Below, one piece after another: positions 48,071 to 59,161 of a stretch of DNA of 64,000 nucleotides. The notes under the pieces were generated by a model. It was given only the letters and a program-made list of their open reading frames with translations, did no database searches and was not told the origin of the DNA. The stretch spans positions 372,001 to 436,000 of the forward strand of contig JAIWNE010000005.1 in NCBI GenBank assembly GCA_025331445.1, read 5' to 3'. Every line of letters begins with the position of its first letter. Positions within the stretch are counted from its first letter, which is position 1. Made by a program: the position numbers and the translations under genes. The stretch is from Blakeslea trispora (taxonomy: Eukaryota > Mucoromycota > Mucoromycetes > Mucorales > Choanephoraceae).

Positions 48071-50231
48071 ACTGTATCTAATCAGTACAAACTTAGTCAA
48101 GTAACGACTATTCAGCCACTTCGTGCTCCGGCGTATGGAGTAAAGAAGCTATTCCAGGAGGATCACAGCCTTATATCAAAGGTAGACTCCCTTTACAATA
48201 CGCATTCAATTTATCCTTATGTCAAAACTTTTGCTAATGTTCCTGAAAACAAACAATAGTATCAGTTGGAGGCGAATCCTTGGGAAAAGTCTCTATGCTT
48301 ATTTATGAATGGAATGATTTTGAAAAGCTTGGCATATACGACAAGCAATTGAGAGAGGTCAGTCATCATTTCTCAAGTGCATTTTCTTTTATACTTAAAC
48401 AAACTACATTTTTATGGTTGTCAATCCATAGACAGTGTATGTATGTGATCAATCAGCCGTTTCACATAAACTTTGTAAATCATCAGAAATGGGTCAATTC
48501 TTGACAACCGTGCCAACCGATCAAATCAATAGCACCAGTATCTTTACTCCGAGCTTTGACATGAAGGGAAATCATACTGAAATGGCTCTCTACAAAATAA
48601 ACTATACTGGATACTATTGTGTGGCTTTGGTTCCTGCAGGAAACTCAAATTCAACTCGTTTTGAAGCTTGGGTCGAATGGCGATTTCCTTATGGTGAATT
48701 ACCAGCCACAGACTATCCCAAATTGTTGGTGAGTGCTTTTTTTTTTAGACTCGATAAATTCAATGACTTATCTGTTGAGGTAGTTGTATGGTGCTTTAGC
48801 ATGTGTCTATACAGCAGTAGGTATCTTTTGGGCCATTCAGAGTTATAGAAATTGGTCGGACATTCTTCCAGTTCAGGTAAAGAACGAACAGGTCAAACGG
48901 AGGTTGTAGAAAGACATACTCATTTAAACCTATAGCATTTCTTGTCAGCTACTATATTTTATCTTATTGTTGAAATGGCTTTCAATTTTGGTTATTGGGA
49001 AGCATATAACCAAACCGGACAGACATGTGAGTTTATAGTTTTCTTGGATTCTTTGTCAGTTTTGTTTGACCCTATATTGATAGCTTATGGTTTATTGGCG
49101 CTTGTAGCATTATTAAATGCTGGAAGAACAAGGTAAAGAAAGAAAGAATTAAACACATTTTTTCTATTTATTCATGTATAACATACCTTTACTTTTTAGT
49201 ATGTCATTCTTTATGCTTCTTATTGTCTGTATGGGTTATAGTGTCGTCAAGTAAGATTGAATTTATTGTGTTTTTTTTTGAAAAAAAGAAAATTGTTCGT
49301 TTATGCAGATGATTTTTACAAAATGATAGGCCTACGCTTGGCTCAGCCATGAAAAAGTGTATCATTCTTGCCTGTACTCATTTCTTCTTTGGCGTGGTCT
49401 ATACACTTGGTACAATGCTTTTGTCTCCTGAGACAGCTGGTCTCTTGATTCTCTTGGTGATTTTCCCTCTATCAATCACAATGACTATTTTCTATGTCTG
49501 GACACTCAACTCCATTACTAGCACCATACACGGTCTTGAGCTTCGTAAACAACATGTGAAGGTAACCATGTACAAGCGACTCTATCGACTTCTTCTGTTT
49601 TCAGTCATTGCCGTGGTCACTATCTTCATCTTGAACATGTTTGCTTTCTCTGGTAGAATGGCTATTGACTGGGCAGCCAAGAACTGGAAGTATAGATGGA
49701 TTATGCTTGACGGTTTGCTAAACATCTTGTATTTCATTGTGTTCTTTGTTATTGTTATCTTATGGCGTCCTACCAGTAATAACGCTCGCTATGGCTTGAT
49801 GCAAATCAGTCAAGATGAAGAAGAAGCTCTTGATCTAGAAGAACGCTTAAGACAGGCAGAAGACCCAGAAAACAATGCCTCAAGCACAGGCACTCCTCAT
49901 AACAGAGAACGCCATCCTATGGAGGAAGACGCTGCTGCTATATTTGAATTAGGAGGTGAACTAACAGATGAAGAAGAGGATCATCAGCCTATCACCAAGA
50001 ATGTAGAACTTGGCGATCTTCGTAACAAAAATGGCAATAAATCAGGTTACCGTCGTTCTGGAAGAAGAGAAGAACAAAGCGCATTGTTACATGTAGACCA
50101 GGATGACGAGGAAGATGACGAGCAGTAAGATTACAAACTTTTTTCTTAACTTATTTATTGACTCATTATTTTTATCCTATAGCATCGATGATAGCGAACG
50201 CGCTGGATTGACTCAAAATGCCAGAAAATAA
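47939..50231 (+). CDS. PTM1: Ptm1/GPR107-family seven-transmembrane protein
   Basis: Golgi/endosomal seven-TM protein of the lung-7TM receptor family (GPR107/108, yeast Ptm1), used in retrograde trafficking. The signal peptide is MARVLLVACIILSMLFGALNAEE. A luminal domain follows, assembled from several small exons: LGKVSMLIYEWNDFEKLGIY, TVYVCDQSAVSHKLC, YKINYTGYYCVAL, and WRFPYGELPATDYPKL, the family signature just before TM1. TM segments continue through FWAIQSYRNWSDILPVQH, FLSATIFYLIVEMAFNFGYW and LKKCIILACTHFFFG-type sequence to WRPTSNNARYGLMQIS. The cytosolic tail is acidic and Ser-rich, and a last small exon ends ERAGLTQNARK at 50231. At least eight introns. About 590 residues. Confidence 0.92.
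48034..48069. repeat. (TG)n microsatellite in PTM1 intron 1
   Basis: An uninterrupted TG run of about 36 bp lies in the first intron of the Ptm1-type gene, between the gtaaga donor at 48017 and the acceptor at about 48086. Read-through in frame would encode Cys-Val repeats, so this must be intronic. Confidence 0.92.
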
Positions 50232-50909
50232 AATAGATAGAAAGAAATGCTCACAAGATTAAAAAATCGTACATTTATTTATGACATAATTTCTGTCTTT
50301 TGGCTAGTTTGTGAGTTTAGTAACATAACAACACTAAACTTTAGAGTTCTGAATTGTGATTTTCATGTGTGTAATTTTTTTCTCATTAACACAAAAAAGA
50401 TTGTTCTATTGCAATCATTGATGGATTTATAAGGAAAATTAGAAATATTGTTGTATCACCAGGTTAAACTTCAAACAACACTAGTTTGTTACACAGAGAA
50501 CCGACAAAGAAAATCCAAATAAAGTGATATAGGCTTTATATCCGTTACTAAGTACATTATTCTAAAGCAAAAATAAAGAAAGAGAAAAGGAGATGTTTAG
50601 AAGGCATACAAACCACAATATATTAGAGTGAGATCTATAGAAGAAATGAATAAGAGACTTCATGCTTGTTTGCACTTAGTTCATCAGACTCAAGATATTT
50701 GGATTATTCGAGACTTTTCTTTTGTTCTGTTACAGTCAAAAGAACATGCAATGATTGCATGTAAAGTCTGTTTCCTCACTCTCTCTAACTTTTTATTGTT
50801 AATGAGTTACGTACTCTCTTATTCTTTATTGTATAAAAAAAAGAGGGAAAGAATCGATACTGCTGATAACATCAATCATGTCATTGATGGTTTTAAACTA
50901 CAGATATTA
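50232..50909. other. Convergent spacer, PTM1 / C2H2 gene
   Basis: AT-rich 0.7 kb between two convergent genes, probably both 3' UTRs. The frames at 50247 and 50628 have no recognisable family. Confidence 0.4.
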
Positions 50910-51786
50910 CTAATCTTTGGTTTGATAATCCATACGTCTTGGAATGATACCGGGTAACTTTAGTGTGTCTCTTTGTCGTTCTCCCGCCGTTCCATAAAGA
51001 GTGTCTCTGGTATAACTGTTTGAGGGGAATAGATTTGTTCCACAGTTGTATGTTGTCTGAGGAGTATATGGTAGTGGATAAGGAAGCTCACTGGGTATGT
51101 TGGTGGTAGAGGTGGTATCAAGATCAGGCAAGGTATAGCTATTGTAATATGCTGCCGCTGTTGTTGGTATATCTTTTTGCTGCAAGGGAAGAAAAGGTGA
51201 AGAAGGAAGAGTAGTTTGATGCTTGCCGGGTCTCCCCGTGTGTCCTTCTGATGTATATCGCATTTCCTTTTGGCCATCCCAATCTGGTCGTCTGGAAAGC
51301 AGCAAGCTTGTTTGTCTCATAAGCCTTCTTACACACTTCACCCTATCTTCTGAAGATAAAGTGTTTGCGCTAACAGGTTTTTGATGCACCTTTAGATGGC
51401 GTCTTAGATTTGAGGCAACAGAGAACTTTCTATTGCATCCAATACTACAGTAATTTTTTTTTATAGAAAGAATGGAATAAGTAAACATACATTCCCATTT
51501 ATGAAACCAAATACCTATTGCACTGAAACGGCTTCTCATCAGTGTGACTATAAGTATGAGTTTGCAACTGACTGGGTCTAGTGAAGCTTTTAGAGCATTG
51601 GGAACATGGATAGGTCTTCTTAATTTTGCTGCCCTTCATTGTAGTTGTGTTTGAGCCAGACGAAGTACCAGGTGTAGTTGGATTGAAAACGGGAAAACTA
51701 TTTTTGTTTGCTGATCGATTGTTTATGTTGTTTTCTGAATCACTAGAACGTAGACCTTTCGAGTATTCCTCGTGCTGCGGAAGCAT
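50910..51786 (-). CDS. C2H2 zinc-finger transcription factor
   Basis: Nuclear DNA-binding protein with two adjacent fingers. The start at 51786 is MLPQHEEYSKGLRS, followed by a Ser/Asn-rich region and a Lys patch (KGSKIKK). Finger 1 is YPCSQCSKSFTRPSQLQTHTYSH with linker TDEKPFQC. An intron (about 51447-51519) falls inside finger 2, which becomes FQCNSIGCNRKFSVASNLRR then HLKVH, a C-x4-C type finger. The C-terminal 150 residues are Ser/Thr/Pro/Tyr-rich and disordered. About 275 residues. The two-finger layout with a C-x4-C second finger is common in fungal regulators; no specific orthologue can be named. Confidence 0.85.
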
Positions 51787-52660
51787 GTCTGATGTATTCC
51801 CAAAGAGCAGAAGTTATAAACAAAGTGAAGAAAAAAAGAAAATGAAGGACCCACTTATTTATAGCTGTGAACATACTTTATAAAAGTTGCACAAGATGTG
51901 TATCTACTTCGGAGTGAACTGATAGAAGCGGCGTTGGTACTTAAACAATGAAAGTAAGAGAATGCAGCCAAGTATTGATAGTAGAAACAGTTGCCACAGA
52001 GCCCGTGGTTCAGCTTTGAAGCAATTCTGTCATTAATTGATTAATAGGGAGACAAGTGGACCAACAAAACAAACTAAATTAAGTCTGACAAGCAGATGCT
52101 TATTTTCCCTTCTTTATGTCAATGAACAACTGCATACGATAATAAAAAGTAATGGCATGAGAGAATCCCAGAGATAGAGTCTACCAATCAGGTCTTTCTC
52201 TCGCTCCATCAAAACAAAACAAAGTGTTATGACCTATGTTTTTTTGTAAATATCAGAAAGACACCAATCAACTATAATCTTTTGAATGACATTTGTCCCA
52301 CTTGATTTTTTAGATTGTTTCTTTTGACGTCAAGATGAACAGATTGTTATTGACACAACAAAGGGCAAAGAATTAGTTTCACTTTAAATTTGCTTTAGTT
52401 GAGCATACAACTAAAGAGTAGAAAGTGCAGTCTTTAAGTATGGTGTCGCTTTCTATTTTAATGTACGAAAACGCAAGAACAGATCAAATTTAGCCAATCG
52501 CTGTAGTCAGTGGTTATTTGATTCATCTGAGGAGAGTATCAGCTGCCCAAAGAAAGAAATAAGAGAGTGAGCAATCCTCGGCGCCTACTCTTTAAGGCAA
52601 CAAGCAACAATTCTTTCTTTGGAGGAACCCTATCACCCAGCGTACAAACAATTTATATTA
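51787..52660. other. Spacer between C2H2 gene and MITE
   Basis: About 0.9 kb, mostly upstream of the C2H2 gene. No protein-coding signal or RNA gene was identified. Confidence 0.4.
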
Positions 52661-52883
52661 GAGATGCATTCATAAAAAGTTTCACCGAGAATATTTATCC
52701 GGGAACGGCTAGTGCTCTTTAGAAAAAACGAAGGACACGACAATTAAAGTACTTTGATGGTATTGGGAAGATAATGATTATCTAGCGATACCAATTTAAC
52801 TATTCTATTCTTCACTTTTCTCTAAAGAGCACTAGTCATTCCCGGATAAATGTTCTCGTTAAAAATTTTTTTAGATACATCTC
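52661..52883. mobile_element. MITE, 223 bp, TA target duplication, about 70-bp TIRs
   Basis: The left arm starts gagatgcattcataaaaag and includes atttatccgggaa and ctagtgctctttag. The right arm is its imperfect reverse complement and ends with gatacatctc. The arms match over about 70 bp with some mismatches, leaving about 90 bp of unrelated centre. Both ends abut TA (52659-52660 and 52884-52885), the target duplication of Tc1/mariner transposons. No coding capacity. The decayed Tc1/mariner-type fragment at 8253 shows that this superfamily has been active in the genome. Confidence 0.85.
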
Positions 52884-53924
52884 TAACCCAACATAGCAAA
52901 CCCCACAGTTAGTGAGAATCTCTCTCTCTCTCTCTCTCCTAGCTCCTTAATCCCGTGGTGTTGTCCACAAATGAACTGCTGCTGATCAGCAATATAACTT
53001 CTTTTTTTAAGTGAGTTTATGGAATCCTGATAGCTAGGATGCAAGTATTGTTGTATCAAAAATAAGTGCTTTGGATATAATGATAATCTCAGGTGGCATA
53101 TGTATTTCAGTTTATGGAAACAACGTGAAGTAAATGAGCATAAAAATTTGAATATTTGGGAGATAATGCATATTAGAAATCAATTTGAAGTCAGTATGAT
53201 CTTGTGTACGGTATAGCTCTGAAGTGTGTAATACATAAAGAACAAACCCAAAGGATGATGAGTTTCTGTTTTAATTTTTTTTAAGTAAGAGTGAGAACGA
53301 GATACTTGTTTTTAGAAGAAGATGAATTGTCTGAAAGGTAGTCTCATGCGAAAAGAAGGAAAAGAGTAGGTGGTCAAATATGACAGTTAAGAAATCATTT
53401 AGTATGTGACACACCAACCTCGTACTTCCACATGCTTTTATATCTTTGGGTCTATCTTTCAAATGCCTTTGCATTAAAAAGAGAAGTTCCTTTGGATTGC
53501 ATTTTTAAATTGGGTTTATAGCTATATGAAATAAACGTAAACAAATTAGAAAATAAGGTTAGTATCAATTTTACAGGACAAAGAACTAATATGATCCCTA
53601 TCAGAAAGCGCCCGATTGTGCAATAGAACAAGCCTCAGTGATATAAATAGCAATAACATATTCTACATGACAAGAGGAATGTTGATTATAATTGGCAATA
53701 CAAAAAAATTTAAAGGCAACTTATTTAGCTTAACCTTTTTCTTATGTTTCAAATGGCTTACAACATTTGTATTATGCTTGAAAAAAAAATATCTGTGTCA
53801 AGTAGATTACACAGATTGCAAATTTAACGTTACAAAAGAAGCTTCTTTCAAAAAGACAGAACAGCTTTTGCTTATCTAGAAAAAAGCTTGACTTCAAATA
53901 GTATGTAGTACAGTATCACATATT
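52884..53924. other. Spacer between MITE and MFS gene
   Basis: A CT dinucleotide run (about 52919-52938) lies just after the MITE. The rest is AT-rich without a supported gene. The minus frame 53271-53474 and plus frame 53616-53879 are short and unlike known proteins. Confidence 0.4.
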
Positions 53925-55702
53925 TCAAGTACAGCCCGAAAATCTTCCAATCCAGAATACAAACAAACTAATTAAGCTCACGGCCATTGATACGTTAAAT
54001 AACATGATGGCACCATAATGATCATAAGCAAAGCCACCTAAAATGCAACCTAGACCGAAACCCAAACCAGAAAAGAGGGCTGCAAGAATGCCTTGTGCAA
54101 CTGCTCGCTGACTAGCTGGAAACATTCGATCAACTTCAGATACGCAGGTAGACCAGATCAAAGCATAAGAGAAACCTTTATTTTTTTTTTAAAAAAAATA
54201 CTTAGATATTAGGCGTACCATATGACCATTTGGAATTAAAGTTAACACGTACCGTTCAAGAGTTGAAGTGACAAAGCAATAGCCGTGGTACCTACTTGGC
54301 CTGGTTGTAGCATCTCGTATATAAGGTTTCTCAGGAGAATAGTTAAGTGTGCCACAGTGACAAGAGTGCCCACGCTGAATTTTTTGGATAGCTAGAGTCA
54401 AACAAAGTAAATAACCTATATGTTTTCAGTGTGTCAGGATCGCTTACTAAACGGGAAACATAGAATGTAGAGACCTCGGTGATACCTCCGAGTGGACCTG
54501 TCCAACCTATTATGGAAGAATCCAGCTTTAAGTCTTGTTTTAAAAACAAAAACAAAAACTGTGCTATCATGGAATAGAAAACTCCAAACAACAATGTCAT
54601 TAACAAGAATGTCCACACCTTTGGTGAACTCAGGATGGTGCTTTTTAAACTTGGTCCGGCTTCCAATATTTCAGGTTCTTCAATGATGTTAGCAAACACT
54701 GCTAATGAGGTATCTACTGTGGGTATATGAGATAAAGCAAGACCTAAAGGTGGCAAACTGTCCATCTGATCCAACATCAGGTTAGCCTCATCCTGTACAT
54801 CTCTAGCTGCTAATGAAGTTATTGTTCTCTGCAGATTGAGCAAGTTATGCTCGCCTCCTTCAATCAATAGTGTGTTTGCATGGCTACTGGCTCGACTAGT
54901 AATTCGTTGCATATTTGAATGAACATAATCGTTGCCTATGGTCTGGTCAGCATCATCTAAATTGGCGGGATCAAAGGTATAGAACCCTTTGGTCTTGTTA
55001 TGAATATCATTAGGGCTTAGCAGAGGATCTCTTTCAGTAACAATTTCTTCTCTTGAGATCGCAGTCACTTTAGTGAATAGAGAGGTGCTGATGAAAGCTA
55101 TTGCACTTATTCCAAAGATGTAAAATGCATAGTTGATGCCGAATTGTCCAATAAGATATCCAACGAGCAAAATACAGACACCATTAGAAACTGATCCCCA
55201 TAATCTTTGATCCCCTTGTTGCGTTAAATAATAGTTGTTTTAGCTACAAAGTATCTTTTTCTTTTTTGTTACATTTGTACAACTCACCATAGTAGATGCC
55301 ATCATCACCAAGGATTTTCAGCACAGCACTATCTACCAAAACAGTTACAGGTTGCCCAAAAAAAGCAAATGTGACTGCCAAGACAATTGTTGCAAGTAAC
55401 ACGGTTGACTGTTGGTGTTGGAAAGCTAGTGGTATAAGCATTAATCCGATTACACTAAGGCCACCAATAGACATCAAGATGGCCATGAGATATCCATGCC
55501 ACTCGGGTTTCCTGTCTGCTTGATAAGTCCAAAAAGGACATGCAAGGCTTTGTATGAATGGAGCAATAGCCAAAATGATACCTATTTGCTGAGAAGGCAA
55601 ATGAAGTACATCGGCATAAAATAACGACAAGTAGGGTATAGCAGAACCTAAGACGCCATATAAACAGACATAAAGGATCTTTGGCAAAAGGTATTTGACC
55701 AT
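53925..55702 (-). CDS. MFS transporter, MFSD6/MFS_1-like
   Basis: Twelve-TM major facilitator. The ATG at 55702 opens MVKYLLPKILYVCLYGVLGS, the MFS_1_like N-terminus; TM2-4 include IGIILAIAPFIQSLACPFW. An intron (about 55225-55287) joins DDGIYYG to DQRLWGSVSNGV, the conserved YG-x-x-R-L-W-G-S motif of the MFSD6 class. A long hydrophilic loop with LLSPND, Ser and Asp follows TM6. Two more introns (about 54365-54448, 54180-54252) give SRLLSKKFSVGTLV and LLNGFSYALIWSTC. The last exon has PASQRAVAQGILAALFSGLG and LGGFAYDHYGAIMLF. About 540 residues. The substrate is unknown. Confidence 0.85.
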
Positions 55703-56770
55703 TTGCACCAAACTTTTATTGAGCTAGAAAGTAACAATGGAGGGAAGAAAAGGATGCGAAATCAACGATAACAATACTCGAAATAAATGTAACATGCTAA
55801 CTGACATCATACATTCATCATTTCATTTTGAGTCTTTAATGCTCATAGTTAGATATATACAATAGGATCAATGTTAAAGCTGACATTTTATGTCTTCTTT
55901 GCTCAATTCATAATTGCTTCAACACCAGTCTTTATCAGTACTTTGAGGGTATCTTTATAGGTAACATATATCTCTCTCAAATTTACATGTCATTTGCTTC
56001 TTCGTTAAACTTGGTTGTTTTGTGCAATTTTCTTTTTTTGGGGATACAGTATTTCCAGCTTCAGTTTGTCACTTTACTAAGAATACTGTATTTGACGATT
56101 GTGCTCTACATGTTATCTCAGTGTTACCATTCACTGCCTGAAATTCCGCTTTATTATGTCAGCTGTTGGTTTTGAGATAGAGGATTACACAACAGCTAAC
56201 CTATGATAAGCAACAATGGATAGTTAAGTGGCCAAGATGTTGCTGTAAAACACATCCACACTATTACAAAATCATGTTGTAATTTATAAGCAAATTAAAA
56301 TCGACAAACCAGCTTCCGGGATTGACTATCAAAATGCTGAGAGCATACTACTGTTGATCTTTTTGACTCATCAAATAATAGACTCGAGTAGGGTGGAAAC
56401 TTTGTTGAACTGATGCATAAGATCATTAACTGCAGCACTGTATTACTGGTAAGCAAGTTGATCAAAAGATTCTCAATACACAGAGGAACAATTTATTGAT
56501 TAATACAGATTTTTATTTGTCAAAATTGCAGATAGCAATGATTTTTTTTAAAAAAAAAAGTAATGCTCTCTATAAAGTCTGAATTTGTTAATCACTTTTG
56601 ACAAGAATATAAGGTTTATTGAATTATTTAAACAGAACTAAAGGAGTATGCGTATATTGAATGAAAAAAAAAATAGGGGGGAGAGTTTAAGCTACCGTTT
56701 CTTAACATAGATGAATTAGATAATTAGAATGACTATAAAAGGATAAAGATGCTTAGGAATGAAACTTTTC
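55703..56770. other. Intergenic spacer
   Basis: About 1.1 kb of AT-rich sequence upstream of the MFS gene and downstream of the CaaX gene. No supported feature. Confidence 0.4.
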
Positions 56771-57844
56771 CTAAAGAATGATACAGTTTTTCTTTTTGAG
56801 AAAAGAGGCCTTGCTACGACTACGTTCTGGTGATTTCTTTTTTATGGGTACATCAGGTGCTTTAGTAGACGAAGGCATAGCAGGTTGGTCAGTAGCTCCC
56901 GCAGCTGGTTCAGGACATTTGACCCCTTTTTGAGATTGGATGATGCCATAAACATCTACAGCAGGCGCTTTTATAGCTGAATCAATACAGTGTTGAACAT
57001 TCTCGCTTATCTGGTTTGATTGAATAGAAGAGCTTGCTTTTGGTACTATGGATGTGGGAGCAACTGTATCTTTTGAAATAGGTGGTGGAGCTGATGAAGA
57101 AGTTGTTTGTTCTACAGAATCTTGTCTTTTTTTGTCGTGTTCTTGCTTTGTTTTAGCTGCAGCAACTGCCCCAGCTCCAGCTAAAGTTGCTCCAGCTCCT
57201 CCTGTAGCCGCAGCAACAACTGCTTCGTTATCGTGAATATTCTCTGAATCACTTGTGCTCTTAGGTGGTACCTCAGGCTTAAAAGAATCGTCTCTTTTAA
57301 CCTCAGCGGGCGGGTTGGTTTGGCTCTCTGGAATCATTTGACTGGCAAATGCTGATTGATCTGAAGCTACAACTTCTTCAGTGGCAGCAAGTGATTTGTT
57401 TTGAACAGATGCTTCTTCTTTATAATATCCATCTTGAGCATTTTGCGCAATCTTCTTAACAATGCCATCAATATCAATTGATTTTGACGCAACAACGCTT
57501 TGGATACCATGTTCAATATATTCGGGTACATTAATTATGTTGACAGTGTCAGTAGTGGCAGAAGTATCAAGACGACTATTATCTCTAGCGTCAAGAGCAG
57601 CCAGGCTCACATCAGTGGCTCCTTGTGCACCTACGCCTACAGGCCCAGTAGGAGGAACTTTTGGTTCATCCAATTGTGCTGTGTGTGTTTCTTGAGTAGG
57701 TTCAACAACCTCTTGCTCTATAGGGGTACTTTGACCATCAACTGGTGTAGAATTAACATCAGATGATGCAGGCGTTGATTGCTTTTTATTTTTATTCTTA
57801 TTCTTGTTCTTCTTTTTCTTTGAATTAATTGCCGAGCCAGCCAT
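56771..57844 (-). CDS. Disordered protein with duplicated motif and CaaX prenylation box
   Basis: Single exon, 357 residues, not recognised. The N-terminus has a Lys/Asn cluster (KKKKNKNKNKNKK). The body is Ser/Thr/Pro/Ala/Glu-rich and probably disordered. The C-terminus is SFLKKKNCIIL: a basic patch followed by Cys-Ile-Ile-Leu, a CaaX box whose final Leu favours geranylgeranylation. A motif is duplicated: VPEYIEHGIQSVVASKSIDI then DGIV (residues about 105-135), and ISENVQHCIDSAIKAPAVDV then YGII (about 285-315). An Ala/Gly-rich hydrophobic stretch (AATGGAGATLAGAGAVAAA) lies between. A membrane-anchored scaffold is the inference; no enzyme domain is present. It lies 165 bp downstream of the Rtt109 stop on the same strand. 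Confidence 0.8.
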   Translation of the reverse strand: MAGSAINSKKKKNKNKNKNKKQSTPASSDVNSTPVDGQSTPIEQEVVEPTQETHTAQLDEPKVPPTGPVGVGAQGATDVSLAALDARDNSRLDTSATTDTVNIINVPEYIEHGIQSVVASKSIDIDGIVKKIAQNAQDGYYKEEASVQNKSLAATEEVVASDQSAFASQMIPESQTNPPAEVKRDDSFKPEVPPKSTSDSENIHDNEAVVAAATGGAGATLAGAGAVAAAKTKQEHDKKRQDSVEQTTSSSAPPPISKDTVAPTSIVPKASSSIQSNQISENVQHCIDSAIKAPAVDVYGIIQSQKGVKCPEPAAGATDQPAMPSSTKAPDVPIKKKSPERSRSKASFLKKKNCIIL

Positions 57845-58009
57845 TATTTATTGTGCTCTTTCTACTTTAAAGTAAATTGGAAAGAAGAAAAAGGTGAATA
57901 TGATGCAGGGAAAGAATTTAAAAGAAAAAAAAACGTATGCTTTAATTGATATAAAAACATTCCTCATTGGTCTCGTCTTATTCTTGCATTTGCTATCATG
58001 TTCTTGTTT

Positions 58010-59098
58010 CTAAATCTTCTTGCGCTTTATAAGTCCGCATGAAAGCATATTGACTGCTGGTCTTTTGTCTATTGAGGGTTTTGCGTCAACTGTGGATGAA
58101 GTGGGTGCTGGGGATGATCGAATGACAATTGGTGTCACTTGGCTAATTTCATTCTTAACAGCCTCTGTTGAACTTTTACGAGACTTTTGATCATGAAAGT
58201 CTAATGACATCAACTTGTTCCAGAATACAATAAAATCCGAACCTTTTAATTCAGTTTGCCTTGTTTCGGAGGCATCAGAAGCATGTTCAGGATTTTCCTT
58301 TTCGTTCTTTTTTAGGCGTAATTCAAAAAATCCAGATACTTTGCCAGATCCACATTCCTCTCCAATAGACAGTAGATTCCAAAAATCAGATACTGACATT
58401 TCCTCTTGCACAGATTTTAGTAAACGCGTCTTGGCATCATCATCAAATCTAGGTATCACCAATCTTGCCTCAGCTTCAGGTGAATAAGATGTACCATATC
58501 TCCACTGAATATGCTCAGCTGGCTTCCATCCTCTCTTTCTTGCTCCTATTTCTATTAAAGCACTGTTTGAATCATCTATACCAGGAATAGACCACCATCC
58601 TTCAATTGAGCTTGTATCATCTCTGACCACTTTGTTGAGCACAGAAAGCCACCAATACACTAAGTCTCGGTCATTCAAGGTTTTTTTGGATTTGTTGTCT
58701 GCAGACTTAGCAAATAAATATTGAGGTTGAGCTCGCGCGAACACAAAGATGGAGGAATTGTTGGGCAAGCTCGATATGTATGACTGAACAATCCGGGCAG
58801 TAAGGCCTTTATATTTTTCAAGTGTTGTTGCTGTATCCACTTTAGAGATGTAGATAATATTTTTGGTGGGTTCCTTCTCTTCTTTCAGCTTGTAGTGATA
58901 TGTTTCTAAACCACACAAAAGTCCCTCTTCCTCCACAGAAACCAGTATTAAACAGTGACGAACATATGTTTCTCCTTTAAATTGTTTGATCAGAGCGTCG
59001 CTACACTTTGTGTAGCTAGAGTTTATGTTGTATATCTCAAAAGTAGAATCAGGAGCAAAGTGTTTTAAAGAAGCTTTTAAAGAAGTTTCAAAAAGCAT
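58010..59098 (-). CDS. RTT109: Rtt109, fungal H3K56/H3K9 histone acetyltransferase
   Basis: Fungal-type histone acetyltransferase (KAT11) that acetylates newly made H3 with Asf1 or Vps75, for replication-coupled nucleosome assembly and genome stability. Single exon, 362 residues from the ATG at 59098 (MLFETSLKASLKHF); a TTG upstream is not a start. Family motifs: CLILVSVEEEG and LLCGLETYHY near the N-terminus, FVFARAQPQYLFAKSADNKS, LNDRDLVYWWLSVLNKVV, the WSIPGIDDSN loop, PRFDDDAKTRLLKSV (where the conserved Asp pair sits) and FWNLLSIGEECGSGKVSGFF. The C-terminal tail is Ser/Lys-rich and ends KRKKI, a likely nuclear signal. Only 63 bp separate its start from the expansin-like stop upstream. 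Confidence 0.92.
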   Translation of the reverse strand: MLFETSLKASLKHFAPDSTFEIYNINSSYTKCSDALIKQFKGETYVRHCLILVSVEEEGLLCGLETYHYKLKEEKEPTKNIIYISKVDTATTLEKYKGLTARIVQSYISSLPNNSSIFVFARAQPQYLFAKSADNKSKKTLNDRDLVYWWLSVLNKVVRDDTSSIEGWWSIPGIDDSNSALIEIGARKRGWKPAEHIQWRYGTSYSPEAEARLVIPRFDDDAKTRLLKSVQEEMSVSDFWNLLSIGEECGSGKVSGFFELRLKKNEKENPEHASDASETRQTELKGSDFIVFWNKLMSLDFHDQKSRKSSTEAVKNEISQVTPIVIRSSPAPTSSTVDAKPSIDKRPAVNMLSCGLIKRKKI

Positions 59099-59161
59099 CT
59101 TTTCAGCAGACAAAAAAAAAATAACAAAAAAAAAAGTTATGAAAACGCGGGAACACGAAAT

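Noticed and set aside
48004..48110. Cys-Val repeat in the first frame of the Ptm1-type gene
   Set aside because: It is the TG microsatellite within intron 1; the spliced product skips it.
53616..53879. 87-codon + frame
   Set aside because: AT-driven and Lys/Phe/Leu-rich, with no family and no splice or start support.
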